A stretch of 64,000 bases of DNA from NCBI GenBank assembly GCA_030789695.1, contig CM061139.1, positions 1,441,878-1,505,877 of the forward strand. Reading direction: 5' to 3'. How positions within the stretch are numbered: the stretch's first letter is position 1; every line of letters starts with the position of its first letter. The stretch is from Scilla litardierei. Its lineage: Eukaryota; Streptophyta; Magnoliopsida; Asparagales; Asparagaceae. A model generated the notes under the pieces. That model had not been told where the DNA came from and did not search any database. It saw only the letters and a list, made by a program, of their open reading frames with translations. Shown piece after piece: positions 1 to 11,500 of the stretch. The translations under genes were made by a program, and so were the position numbers.

Positions 1-1403
1 GTACAACACAATAGAATCATAGTGTCATGACGGTTACCAATCTCAACTGGATTCTCAAAATGTAAATCGTCAAGATACAAATTTTGAGTTAAAGGACTAC
101 AAATTATAACAACAACAACAACAATGATAATGAAATAAAAACAAACAGTAAAAGAAAAGAAATTTAAGCGACTGAAATTTGGTATTTTGTTTCTTTTGCT
201 TTTGCTTATGCTTAAGCAGGAAAGAAAAGAAATCAACAGAATGCACTCGAATTAGAAGAGGGGAAAAAAATTACACAGATAAGCTCTAAAAGATTTTGAT
301 ACTGCTCTTGCCATGCCACTTGGTGCCACAGGGAAGATACTGGATTGGGCTGGGCCGGGCTTGATGTATGCCAAATCCCATCGGGCTGGCTTACGGGTCG
401 GCTCGAAGCCCAATTATGCTCCCCTAAGCAAACCTAAGGGGGCTTAAATTGGCCATTGGGCCTAGCTTTGTTTTTTCCTTTTTCAATAAATTATGCTAAC
501 AAGAGAAAGCACGTAGATGAAGGCCTTAAACAGAACCTCAGTTTAGTGGTATCAAACAATCAAACAAAAACCTTAAAGAGCAGAAAAAACAAAAATAATG
601 GAGAGATTGATGGATGTATGCATACAGGAAGCAAGGGGCTTACTAATGAGGTATAAACAACAAATTTAGGACGCGTTCATTTATTTCCGAGGAAGTGACT
701 GACTGATCCTTGTTCGTCATTGCTGTGGATATAAAATACAGGAAAATTAGGAATCACTCTCCCTAGAACTCCTCTCTCTGTGTCCATAAATTTTCAAGTA
801 GACTAGAAACCATGCACGAGGAAAATGAATAATTAGTGAGGCATCAGCACATGGAAATCATGTTTTAATCACAATACACTATCTTTCACTTTTTGATCAG
901 CAGATGTAACCCAAAACAAACTGGACTTTAATTTCATTATTATTAACACACAAAAAGTTTGAACATGAGAGCAAAGTAAATTGCTCACAAGAGAAGAATA
1001 AATACTACCCTTCCAACCTTCACTTACAGCTTCATCACCAAATTATAATATTTGGTTTCAGTTGATGAAATAGCAACAACAAAAGTTAAGTAAATTAAAA
1101 TAGGATAAATTCTGCTAAGACCTCCAACCTATGATTAGTGTGTCACTGCACTCCAATGAATTATGGTATTAGCTGAAATCATCTTTAGAAAATAACAAAC
1201 ACCACCCTTGTTCTATAGATGTAAGGGCACCAACACACCCGTTTAAGGCTAATTTTTGCTGCTATCATGGTTCAGCAGTGTTCAGTGATGCATTGGTTAT
1301 ATTATATTAGATGTTAGTAATTTATCCATTAAAATAAAAGAAAATTTTCAAGAAACCAGCCAAGGCTCGTTGCTTAGATTAGACTCAAACAAATAGGGTG
1401 TGG
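1..1403. other. AT-rich non-coding stretch, no gene seen
   Basis: No reading frame here looks like a protein and no splice-consistent exons are visible. A GGGCTGGGCCGGGC-type stretch near 340-365 and a short AAC microsatellite near 108-125 are the only local features. If the FRIGIDA-like gene at 11.5 kb has a long first intron, this stretch could be part of it, but nothing in the sequence proves that. Confidence 0.5.
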
Positions 1404-1408
1404 ATTTC
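1404..1408. repeat. Target-site duplication ATTTC, left copy
   Basis: ATTTC directly precedes the TG of the left LTR and recurs at 7352-7356 just after the CA of the right LTR. The perfect 5-bp duplication shows that the gypsy element is a single intact insertion. Confidence 0.95.
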
Positions 1409-1790
1409 TGATACGATTTGGATCGTATCAATGGAAAATCAGCGAAGAAAAAAAAATAAAAATTGGAAAAGATGGGATTTTTATTGGATTTTTGAGAAGA
1501 AACAACTACTAATAGCAAGATAACTTGAGCCCTTTCGAGAGGAACTCGCTCTCCTAACTTTGATGAACGGATCAAAGTCTAAAACCCTCACAAAAGACAC
1601 TTACGATGTTTTCTCACACAATAAGCATAACTCTCTTGACGGCTGACCCTAGATATAAATAGAGAAAACCTAGGAATAAAATATCATAGCAAAAGACTAA
1701 TCTGCCCTTCGACGCCTCCGATAGTAAGTGACCCATCCGCCTTGGGACCCGCATGGACCCGTGCCCGCCTCTGAGGGTGCGTCCGCATCA
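1409..1790 (-). repeat. 3' LTR of the gypsy chromovirus
   Basis: 382 bp, TG...CA, matching 6970-7351 except for one base. On the plus strand it opens with a 9-bp inverted repeat (TGATACGAT, TTGG, ATCGTATCA), so the U5 end of the element can form a hairpin. The pol frame runs into this LTR and stops at 1697. A canonical TATAAATA lies on the plus strand near 1653, antisense to the element. Confidence 0.95.
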
Positions 1791-4700
1791 ATACCCGCCC
1801 CTAAAAGAGCCACCTTGTCCTCAAGGTGGAACTCAGGGTACTGCTCCTGTATCGCCTCATACTGCTCCCATGTCGCATCGCACTCTGGTAGCCCCTGCCA
1901 GTAAATGAGGACCTCCCGACGCCGCCCCGGACCTCTCCGTACCGCCCGGACATCAACTGGCTCGAGCATCACTTCCATATCATCTGTGAGCGTAGGAGGA
2001 AGTGTGGAGGATGTAGCATGCTCGCCAATCGCCCGACGCAACTGGGAAACATGAAACACCGGATGTATCGCTGTCCCTGGCGGCAGCTTCAACCTGTAAG
2101 CCACCTCTCCAATCCGAGTCTCCACCTCAAAAGGCCCATAGTAACGGGCTGCAAGCTTCTCGTTCCTCCTGTGGGCCAAAGACCTCTGCCTGTAAGGTTG
2201 AAGCTTCAGGTAGACCCTGTCCCCTACCTGAAAAATCACATCTCGCCGATGTCCGTCCGCCTTGGCCTTCATCACCTGCTGTGCTCGTGTCAGGTGCCTC
2301 CGCAGCTCCTCCAACATCCTATCCCTCTCCTCCATCTGCTCCTCCACCTGGGACACCGGTGTCGCCCGGTGCCCATAGTAAACCAAAGAAGGAGGGTCTC
2401 GTCCGTACAATATCCGGAAAGGTGTCGTCCCTGCCGCCGAGTGGAAGGATGTATTGTACCAATACTCCGCCCACGCCAACCATCTGGCCCATTGTCGGGG
2501 TGTCTCCGAAACAAAACATCTGAGGTAGGTCTCGACACTCCTGTTGACCACCTCGGTCTGACCGTCCGTCTGCGGATGGTAGGCGGTGCTCCGCTTCAGC
2601 ACTGTCCCCTGGACTCGAAACAACTCCTCCCAGAAGTGACTAGTGAAAACCTTGTCCCGGTCGGACACTATAGACTTCGAAAACCCGTGCAGCCGCACCA
2701 CCTCCCGCACGAAAACCCCCGCCACCGAAACCGCTGTGTAAGGATGCTTCAAGGGAATGAAGTGAGCATACTTACTCAGCCGGTCAACCACAACCAAGAT
2801 CACGGTGAACCCCTCCGAACGCGGCAAGCCATCAATGAAGTCCATGGACACCTCCTCCCACACCTGCTCGGGCAATGCCAAAGGCTGTAGCAGTCCTGCC
2901 GGGGCCATCGCCATGTACTTGTGACGTTGGCAGACGTCACAAGCCGCCACCAATCGCGCGATGTCCTTCCGCATGCCCGTCCAGTATACCTCCCGAGCCA
3001 TCCGCATATACGTCTGCTGCACGCCCGAGTGCCCTCCGATCGCCGACCCATGGAACTCCTGGAAAAGAGTCGGAATCGATGCAGACCCCCGCGGAATCAC
3101 CAACCTCCCCTGGTAGAGTAACCGTCCCCCCCGCTAGCGTGTAACCTGGCACCCCGTCACCTCCCTCCTGTAAGCTCTCCCTGATCTGCTGCAGCTCCGG
3201 GTCTGCCTCCGCCTCATGTGACAACTGGTCCAAACCCCTCCACTCGGGTATCGACATCGCCTGCAGCTGGTTCCCCTCATCCCGCCGAGATAATGCATCC
3301 GCCGCCTTATTTTCCAGCCCCGGTCTGTACTCAATATCGAACCGAAATCCCACCAGCTTCGACAGTAACTTCTGGTGCTCCTCTGCCACCAACCTCTGCT
3401 CTAGCAGATACTTCAATGCCCGCTGATTTGTCCGCACCACAAAAGTTCGTCCCAGCAAATATGGTCGCCATTTCTGAATGGAGAAGACTATAGCCATTAA
3501 CTCCCTCTCGTATACTGACTTCAGCCTCTCCCTCGTGGTCAACACCTGGCTGAAGTATGCAACCGGCCGCCCCTCCTGCATCAGCACCGCCCCAAGACCA
3601 TATCCTGAAGCATCCGTCTCTACTACGAATGGCTGGCTGAAGTCTGGCAGAGCAAGGACCGGCGCCGTCGACATCGCCGTCTTCAAGGCTTCGAAAGCCT
3701 TAGTCGCCTCTTCCCCCCACCGAAAACTGTCCTTCTTCAGCTGCTCCGTCAGTGGCCAGGTAATGATGCTGTATCCATTCACAAACTTGCGGTAATACCC
3801 TGTCAATCCCAAGAAACCCCGCAATGCCCGCAGTGTCTGTGGTAGAGGCCACTCTAACATCGCCACAATCTTTGCCCGGTCTGCCGCTACCCCGGCGCCT
3901 GAGACAATGTGCCCCAAGTACTCGATCTGACTCCTCCCGAACGAGCACTTCTTCCGATTGGCGAATAACTGGTGCCCCTGCAACTCCCTGAAAACCACCT
4001 CCAGATGCCCCGTGTGCTCCTCCAATGTGCGACTATAGACCAAGATGTCATCAAAGAACACAAGGATGAACCGTCGTAGGTAAGGGCGGAACACCTTGTT
4101 CATCAAGGCCTGAAAAGTAGACGGGGCGTTTGTCAATCCAAACGGCATCACCAAGAACTCGTAGTGGCCCTCGTGTGTACGGAACGCCGTCTTCGGGATG
4201 TCCTCTGCTCGCATCCGGATCTGATGATACCCAGACTTTAGATCCACCTTCGAAAACACCCTCGCCCCATGCAGCTCGTCGAGCAACTCATCTATCACCG
4301 GAATAGGAAACTTGTCGGGCACAGTTTCCTTATTCAGGGCTCGGTAATCCACACAAAAACGCCAGCTCCCGTCCTTCTTCACTAACACCACTGGGCTCGA
4401 GAAGGGGCTGACGCTGGGCTGGATCACTCCTGCTAGCAACATCTCTCTGACCTGCCGCTCGATCTCATCCTTCTGCACGTGGGGATACCGGTACGGCCGA
4501 ACACTGACGGGGGGTGCGCCATCCCTCAGTACGATCGCATGCTCGTGGTCCCGGGGTGGAGGTAACCCCTGTGGCATCTCAAACACCTCTGCGAACTGCT
4601 CCAACACCGACTGCACCTCTGGTGGCTCCTCCTCGGGCTCGGGCTCAGCCTCTGTGGTCATCCCCTGAAACTCCACCAAGTACCCCTGTCCTGCTCGTCG

Positions 4701-6944
4701 AATAGCCCGAGTCATGGCACTGAATGCTACCATGGCATAGCACAAGCTCGGGTCTCCCTGAAGCACCACCGTCCGCTCGCCATCCTTGAACTCCATCCTC
4801 AACCGTTTCCAGTTGGTCATCGTGGTCCCCAATGTCTTCAACCACTGGACTCCCAAGATGAAGTCGACCTTCCCCAACTCGAACGGTAAAAAATCCTGGA
4901 CGATCTGTACCCCCTGAATGACTAGGCAGAGTCCTCGACATAGCCCCGTACTCTCCTCGCACTGTCCATCCCCCAACTGTACGGTGAACCTCCCACCAGA
5001 CATCTGCAACCCCAGCAGCTCCACCACTCGCAGGGACACAAAATTGTGGGTGGCCCCACTATCAATCAAAACCGTAACTGCTGTCTCTCCGACCTGTCCC
5101 ACCAACTTCATGGTGGAGTTCTGTGTGAACCCCATCACGGAGTTGAGGGACACCTGCGCTTGCTCCAACTCCACCGGCTGCTCTACGGAGACGACCTCCT
5201 CCTCGGCCTCCTCTGGGTCGATGTAATCCTCCTCGTCCGGCTCGATAGTGATCTGCAACAATCGGCTCGCACACCGATGGCCCGGGGTGAACTTCTCGTC
5301 GCAACGGAAGCACAACCCCCTGGCCCTCCTGTCCCGCATCTCAGCCTCGGTCATCCTCCGCCCTTGTCCCGCAGGACGTGCTGCTCCGGTCTTCTCCACT
5401 GCTCCGGCCGAGGCGGCCGGTGGTAGTCTCGGGGCGGCGGCGGCTGTAGGTGGGACCCTCTGCTGTGGTGCCCCCCAAGTCCCTCTGATCCTCCGCTCCT
5501 CCGCCTGCTTCTCCTCCGCCCGCAATGCCAGACGAATCACATGCTCCAGGTCCATGGGACTCTGCATCCATAGCTCGGCCCGTATCGAGGGCTTCAGCCC
5601 TCGCATAAATGCCCCTAAGAATACGTCTTCCGACACCCCCTTCACCCTGCCTGCCAACACCTCGAACTTCCCCAGGAAGTCCAACACCGTCCCCTCCTGC
5701 CGTAGTCCAAGCAACTGCTCGTAGAAATTCGCCCCCGGTTTGGCCTGGAAACGGTCAAGTAGAAAAGCGGACAACTCCTCCCAAGTCCGAAAAGGGGCTC
5801 GGGACATCCTCCAGCGGTACCAACTCAGCGCTTGTCCCTCCAGATAGCAGATGATGTTCTCCAATACCTCCCGCTCTGAGATCCGCATCACCTGAAAATA
5901 CCGCTCCGCCCGCACTATCCACCCGTCGGGGTCTGTCCCCTCAAAAATGGGCATCTTCAACTTCTCCATTCTCCCGTCTGGGTACATGGTCGGGTGTCCT
6001 CCTCCCTGAGCTCCGTGGCCTCCGTACTCGGTCCTGCCCCTGCCGTAGGTCTCCTCAGGAAACCCTCGCGGGCCCCCAAAATTTTCTGCGTACTCCTCCA
6101 TGGGCCACCTCTGATGCTCCTCCTCTGTAGCCCCAAAAATCCCGCGGTAGCCTCTTGCGGGGCCCTGATCGGTGCTCGGGGGGCCGAAAAACTGACCCGG
6201 GGGGTTTACTGGGCCCCCCCGGGCCCCACCATCACTCGCCGGGGCCCAACCGGCCCCAGGGAAGGCTGCGAAACCTCCCTGGGGTTCGGCGGGGCCCAGG
6301 TTGGGCCCTGGCGGGCCGCGCGGCCCCTCCAGGGTCTCGCGCGAGCCCGCCCAGCTCTCCTGGGCACCCGCGCGGGCTCGGGGGTGGGCTGTGAGGCCCC
6401 CCGAGCCCTCGCGGGGTCCTGGCGGCCCGCGCGGGGGGGGGATTAGGGTTCCCCCCCAGCCGCCGCCTCCCCTATCCTCCGGGAAGCTCCCCTCTTGCAC
6501 GCCGCGTCCCCTTGTCTCCGCAAGAAACCCTAGGGGGTCTCCTTCGCGCCGCCGCCGCTCCCGTTGCACTTCCTCCACCCACGACTCCTCCCGGAACCCT
6601 AGATCCTCCTCTCTCGTGGTTTTGGTTCCCGGAGGTCCCCCGGAAGTGTTCGCCATCAACTTCGGATCGTCCGCCTTTGTATTATGATTATCCGCTGCGG
6701 ATTCTTCTCCTCCGATCTCCACATGCTTCCCCTTCCCCTCAAGTTTTTGAAGAATTTTCAAGATCTGAACTTGAGTGGCGTCCGACTCCTCGTGCTTCTT
6801 CATCAAACGAGCCTCCATCTCCTTTTGGGAATTGGAAAGCATCTCGACAGTGACTTCCAAAGCCCCCACCTTTTTGCTGACCTCTTCCCGGATCTCCTTT
6901 CGCAGCGCCTCCATCTCCGTCTTGAATCTAGTGCCTTCCGCCAT
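1697..6944 (-). pseudogene. gag-pol polyprotein with chromodomain, one frameshift
   Basis: The start is the Met at 6944, 11 bases past the primer site. Residues count from it. A Gly/Pro-rich N-terminus precedes the retrotransposon gag domain (about 327-476), a CCHC-like knuckle (C-x2-C-x7-H-x-C, about 545-558), an aspartic protease with DSGATH (about 629), and RT with FFDDIL (Asp 965/966). RNase H follows with TDAS (about 1111), but its later conserved RTDQ-type motif reads RTNQ (codon 3426-3428), so a catalytic Asp may be lost. The frame breaks at a run of seven C (3126-3132, G on the coding strand). The next frame carries the HHCC zinc finger, the integrase D-D-E core (ending TDGQTE) and a chromodomain-like tail (IYWQGLP, ATWE). 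The last 30 or so residues are encoded by the LTR. Confidence 0.93.
1791..1806 (-). other. Polypurine tract of the gypsy element
   Basis: On the minus strand the bases just before the 3' LTR read TTTTAGGGGCGGG-TAT, the expected plus-strand primer position. A CACCTTGAGGAC-type sequence just upstream recurs next to the LTRs of the elements at 8.4 kb and 14.6 kb, so the three are related. Confidence 0.75.
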
Positions 6945-6954
6945 TGGATCTATT

Positions 6955-6966
6955 GCTCTGATACCA
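6955..6966 (-). other. Primer-binding site, initiator tRNA-Met type
   Basis: Minus strand TGGTATCAGAGC, three bases inside the 5' LTR. It is complementary to the 3' end of plant initiator tRNA-Met. Confidence 0.9.
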
Positions 6967-6969
6967 ATT

Positions 6970-7351
6970 TGATACGATTTGGATCGTATCAATGGAAAAT
7001 CAGCGAAGAAAAAAAAATAAAAATTGGAAAAGATGGGATTTTTATTGGATTTTTGAGAAGAAACAACTACTAATAGCAAGATAACTTGAGCCCTTTCGAG
7101 AGGAACTCGCTCTCCTAACTTTGATGAACGGATCAAAGTCTAAAACCCTCACAAAAGACACTTACGATGTTTTCTCACACAATAAGCATAACTCTCTTGA
7201 CGGCTGACCCTAGATATAAATAGAGAAAACCTAGGAATAAAATATCATAGCAAAAGACTAATCTGCCCTTCGACGCCTCCGATAGTAAGTGACCCATCCG
7301 CATTGGGACCCGCATGGACCCGTGCCCGCCTCTGAGGGTGCGTCCGCATCA
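6970..7351 (-). repeat. 5' LTR of the gypsy chromovirus
   Basis: 382 bp, one mismatch to the 3' LTR. It is followed on the right by the second TSD copy ATTTC (7352-7356). Confidence 0.95.
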
Positions 7352-7356
7352 ATTTC

Positions 7357-8368
7357 TTCTTTTTAACATCTTTAAATAAAAGATCTGACCTTTATAATTT
7401 CTTGTAAGATCATTACGCGGGTCACATGTCTTTGGGAATCGGTCCTTGGGACTTGAGTGGGGTTTTGTCTGAAGTTTGCTTATGACAAAATTTTCAGCCA
7501 AGGCAAGATTGATACCTATTCGGACAGGCCAACAAACCGGTCTTTTTGGTCTGGCCCCTTTGGGTTTCAAGTTGGCCGACCATATTCTCATCCATATTGC
7601 TGTCGCCGTTGCTTCTCTTGTGTGGGTGGGGGGTAGATGAGGGGTCAATGATATAAAGGGAGGAGAGCGGCTTAAAGGTTATCATCGTATAATGGTTCAT
7701 TTTCGGGTTGGTTATGGGTTGGGGTTTTCGTATTTTGTGTGTGTTTTAAGCATGGTTCAAAGTTTCCACTAAAACTTTTACATATCGATCGTTTTTATAC
7801 CCGTTTGGTAGGGTCTGGTTTGAAACTTGGTCAAAAACTTTGTTTTGGATCAAAAAATAAAAAAAAAAGTAGTAAATCACTACCATAATTATCATAAAAA
7901 GAATTTATTATCAAAATCAGTTAAAATCCTAAAATTTTTCAAGAAAATTGTCAAATGGACAAAACAGAGCAAACATGAAAGAACCCTAATGACATACTTA
8001 GCAGCCCAAAAAGAGGAGGAGGAAGAAGAATTTTGAAAGGGGGAATGTCATGGCTTCAAGCATGCACCCTTGTCTTTTGCATAAAACTCATCGCCGTCTT
8101 TGTTTTGATCTGCTCTCATGAAAGGATTAGGGGGGATGTTTGACACTATAAGTTATAGATGGGCTTTTGGTATGTTGAAGGATACCTTCTACTGCCCTTT
8201 AAGTTTATCCATCTTAACATAAGTTAATATGGGTTTGGTAGGAAAAAGGCCCGGTCTGCTGTGACCTATATTTACTCATGTTGAAGCGGTTATCTTAAGT
8301 TTATTTGTTCAGTTAACCATTTAGTGTTTTTCTTTTACATATAAATCTTTATAGAATTCAGCTATTAC
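7357..8368. other. Spacer between two gypsy insertions, no gene seen
   Basis: AT-rich sequence with short unrelated open frames on both strands. No splice-consistent exon, terminal repeat or RNA gene is recognisable. Confidence 0.5.
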
Positions 8369-8373
8369 AAATA

Positions 8374-8676
8374 TGATAGAAAAGACTAGGGTTTCGAGAA
8401 GTAACAATATGATTTTTATGCAAAGATAAATGATCTTAGTTCAAGAGGAAACCCGCTCTCCTAACCTTTGATTCGAGATAAATGTTTATTTCTCCCAAAA
8501 TCTAAGTACTCCTAAACTCTTCTCTTTTCTTCTTTTTTCTTCAAATTCAACATAAGAAACTTGTCCTAACCACTCCCTCATTATATACAGAACTATCCAT
8601 AATTACAAAAATAACCCCCATATGGCCTAAAATTACAGGTTTGCCACCGGTGTGGTCACACCTTACATTCCTAACA
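8374..8676 (-). repeat. 3' LTR of the gag-only gypsy element
   Basis: Aligns with 10582-10905 along its length, including the shared stretches AAAGACTAGGG, CTCTCCTAACCTTTGATTCG and TTTGCCAC(C/T)GGTGTGG. It begins TG and ends CA. Confidence 0.85.
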
Positions 8677-8969
8677 CTACTCGATCCACCCGAAGAACTA
8701 CATTGTACTCAAGGTGGTGTATGAAATCCGTGGGTGCGCTACTCCAAGTGGGGCTACTCGTTCCCGCTTGACTTTTCCTCCCCAACGGTTGTGATGTCCT
8801 CTTCTTCGACGATCACTACCTACATCACACGATTTTGGTAATGATGTCCTGGCCCAAACCTCTTGCCACATCGGTAGCATAATCCCTTGACGCGTTTGTC
8901 CAATATTTCTTTTTGGATGAGATGCTCGTATTTGCCATCAGTTGGAGGCTCACTGTTCTTATCTTGTAT

Positions 8970-9240
8970 AGTCTAGCTCATCGTTGGTTGGGGCTTCTGG
9001 GTCTTCTTGGTAACATGAGTGTGAAATGTGGCCTTGCTATTCATTTTCTTGGCCCGTCGTTCTGTGATAAGCCTATCCTCAATCAATTGGGCTAGCTCTA
9101 TCGTCTTAATCAATCTACCTGGCCCCTGTAAGCGAAGCTCAGTTGGGATGTCAGACCGGAGTCCCTTCCTGAAGCTTCCCTCTAACGTCGCCTCAGGGAT
9201 CCCGTTACCCAATCTGCAAGGGCCTTGAACCTTTCCATGT
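8970..9240 (-). pseudogene. gag fragment of the gag-only element
   Basis: The minus-strand frame from about 9212 to 8973 contains LEGSFRKGLRSDIPTELRL and LAQLIEDR, which match the C-terminal half of a gypsy gag domain (the L-x2-x-F-x2-GL-x-P-x-I-x-x-EL pattern and the A-x-x-IE motif). Neighbouring frames hold more gag-like pieces, so several frameshifts separate the parts. No zinc knuckle or pol motif is found up to the 3' LTR. Confidence 0.7.
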
Positions 9241-10566
9241 AGTCCTGAATTGTGCCATCCTGCGGAGGGCTAGGGACTGCTTGTGTAAATCCCTGCCCTG
9301 GGTGTTACGGAATCGGTCCAATATGCCGTTTTTGAACTCCTCACATAAGCACTCGATGTTGTTGATCCCTTCACCGGTATCAGGACAATGTCTTCCCCTC
9401 TAAGCAGACACTGGCTGTCCACATTCTCCACAGTCAAGCGATTTACCACGAAGTATCTTTCTGTACGATAAACTCACCCAAAGGGATTCCCCTCCCTCAA
9501 AAACTGGCAACTTTAGCTTCTGAACACTACTTTCGATGCCAAATACCTTCGTTCGGCTCTTCCCATCGGTTGACCAAAGTGAAATTATTGATAGGCATTC
9601 TGCTGTGTATCAAATCCTTCAAAATGGGCTCCTCCTACTTGACCGTCATCTTCCTAATCACCTTCGAGCCCATCTGGACCATTGCTATGCCCATTGAAGA
9701 CCTGATAAGGGTCCCACCCATCGCCATTCCTTATCGGAGTATCTCTGTATCCTGAAATCAGCCGCCAAAGCCCGAAGTCAACTCTATCGTAAAAACAGCT
9801 CCAAGGATGGGCCAAAATATCCTTTGCCAGCCGGAAAAGCCCCGCTGGGAACTGGCGGACCGATGAGCATTTGCTAGGCCGCTGACAGGCTGTCAGTGGA
9901 TTATCGGGCCACCAGCGGCCTGTCCGACCCCCGGTAGGGTTCGGGCTAGAAGGACCTGCTGGTCTGCAGGGGTCGCCCCCTCCTGGCGGCCCCTTCTATG
10001 GTCCATGCGCCCCCAGACGAGGCTGCTGGGGTTCGCAGGAGCCCTGGTGGGCCTTCCAGCTCATGTGTCCACCTGTGACGTTAGAAAGGGGGCCACCACA
10101 CCCAAAATTAGGTGTTGGGGGTCGTCAGCCCTTCCTCTAGTCCTGTCGACGCAACCTGCCCCTCCACTGTGGTTTTGGGGGCTCTTTTTCCCACTCATAA
10201 GATCTGTTGTCCACCGGGGGTAGATCGCCTCTAAATATGATGATAACTTTTCTTTCTCTTGTCCAAAGCTTGCTCCTTTTGCAGCCGATCTTCGTTGGAG
10301 TATTCATCTTCCCTCAGATCTTAATTTGATGAGCTCTTCTTATTGGATCTAGGGCTTTCATTCATCTCTTTCATTTTTTTCATTAGAATTTCCGTATCCA
10401 ACCCAATTTGGATGGAGATTTTATTTGAGAGCATCTCCTCCATCGATAACATTCTCTCATCCATTGAATAAACCTTTTCCTCCGTCTATCTCTTGAGCCC
10501 CTTGATTTCGAAATCAAGTTTTTCTTTCAAAGCTTTGATCTTTCTTGCTCCCACCATAAGGATCGA

Positions 10567-10579
10567 CGCTTTGATACCA
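10567..10579 (-). other. Primer-binding site of the gag-only element
   Basis: Minus strand TGGTATCAAAGCG, next to the 5' LTR. It differs by G to A from the initiator tRNA-Met match. The same variant occurs at 14953-14965 in the next element, so it is probably lineage-specific and not decay. Confidence 0.75.
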
Positions 10580-10581
10580 AT

Positions 10582-10905
10582 TAAATAGGAAAGACTAGGG
10601 GTTGGAGAGATAAATATATGATTTTTATAGAAGAAGATGAGAAATACAAAGATAAGTGGTCTCAATTCGAAAGGAGACCGCTCTCCTAACCTTTGATTCG
10701 AGATAAGTGTCTAAATCTCTCAAGATCTAAGCTAATCTACTCCTACACTCTTCTCTTCTCTTCTTTCTTCTTCAAATTCCACATAAGAAACTAGCCCTAA
10801 CCTCTCCCTCACTAAATAAAGGACTAATTCCATAATTACAAAAATTCCTGATGGCCCAAAATTACAAGTTTGCCACTGGTGTGGCCACACCATCCATTCC
10901 CAAGA
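10582..10905 (-). repeat. 5' LTR of the gag-only gypsy element
   Basis: Diverged partner of 8374-8676, slightly longer through small indels. It is followed by the TSD AAATA at 10906-10910. Confidence 0.85.
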
Positions 10906-10910
10906 AAATA

Positions 10911-11500
10911 CATATGCGGACAAATATACGTATAAAAACTGGCAAAATAAACCTGAAACTTAAGACAAAACCAACAAAATAAAACTAGGAAATTTACCGA
11001 AACCAAAAAATTTGACCAAGCCGATACCAAATTCTCATACCTTTGTTTCAAGTGAAACCTAAAAACATTAAGTGAAGAGCCTCTCCCTTCTAAGCGGCCA
11101 CATAACTATTACATGGGTTACATGTCCACATAACACTGTTACGTGTTATGAAGGCATAAATAGGCTGCATATGTCAAATTTCAAGTGGAGACAACCCTGC
11201 ATATTACTCCGCACAGAAACCACTGACTGATACATATACATGACAAAGATGTCAACCTATTGTTATTTTGATTTGTTAGCATGTCCTAAGTTTTGCACAT
11301 TCGCCATTGTTTTCTGTACTACATATTTGCCATGCATGTTAAGAAATTAGGGTTTGATTTGTCTAATATAACTTGTGTTAGTCTGATAATATCTGATTGT
11401 GTGCACAATCTTGTTGTTTTGAGCTCTTGATCCTTCTGCTTTCCTACACTCTTTTTTGGTGCCATGATAACAAGCACAAGCATGATTTTGCTTGTGGTAG
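10911..11500. other. Intergenic or intron sequence before FRIGIDA-like exons
   Basis: No coding frame related to the FRIGIDA domain is present here. A pyrimidine-rich stretch leads to the acceptor TTGTGGTAG at 11492-11500, so at least the right part behaves as the end of an intron. Confidence 0.5.

Larger units (their letters stand above)
1409..7351 (-). mobile_element. Ty3/gypsy chromovirus, near-complete, 5.94 kb
   Basis: Two 382-bp LTRs flank a minus-strand gag-pol region. The order is gag, protease, reverse transcriptase, RNase H, integrase, chromodomain-like tail, which is the gypsy order. The primer-binding site and polypurine tract are in place and a 5-bp TSD surrounds the whole. The LTRs differ at a single base (C versus A near 1741 and 7302), so the insertion is very recent: about 0.1 million years if the commonly used plant LTR rate of 1.3e-8 per site per year applies. 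The small LTRs, single reading frame and chromodomain fit the Reina or a related chromovirus lineage; the exact clade needs a tree. Coding capacity is spoiled by one frameshift. Confidence 0.95.
8374..10905 (-). mobile_element. Decayed gypsy element carrying gag only, 2.5 kb
   Basis: Two diverged LTRs enclose about 1.9 kb that holds gag-like remains but no protease, RT or integrase. AAATA flanks both ends (8369-8373 and 10906-10910), so this is a discrete insertion, not a chance truncation. The LTR-proximal sequences resemble those of the chromovirus at 1.4-7.35 kb. The LTRs are much more diverged than in that neighbour, so it is older. Size and content resemble terminal-repeat elements with a GAG domain (TR-GAG), which need an autonomous partner to move. 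Confidence 0.85.

Noticed and set aside
2018..2890. Plus-strand frame of 290 codons opposite the gypsy integrase
   Set aside because: It lies antisense to a clear integrase and chromodomain frame, has no domain motif, and reflects GC-rich codon use on the other strand.
5248..6853. Several plus-strand Pro/Arg-rich frames opposite gypsy gag
   Set aside because: They are shadows of the Gly/Pro-rich gag sequence on the minus strand; no promoter or conserved motif supports them.
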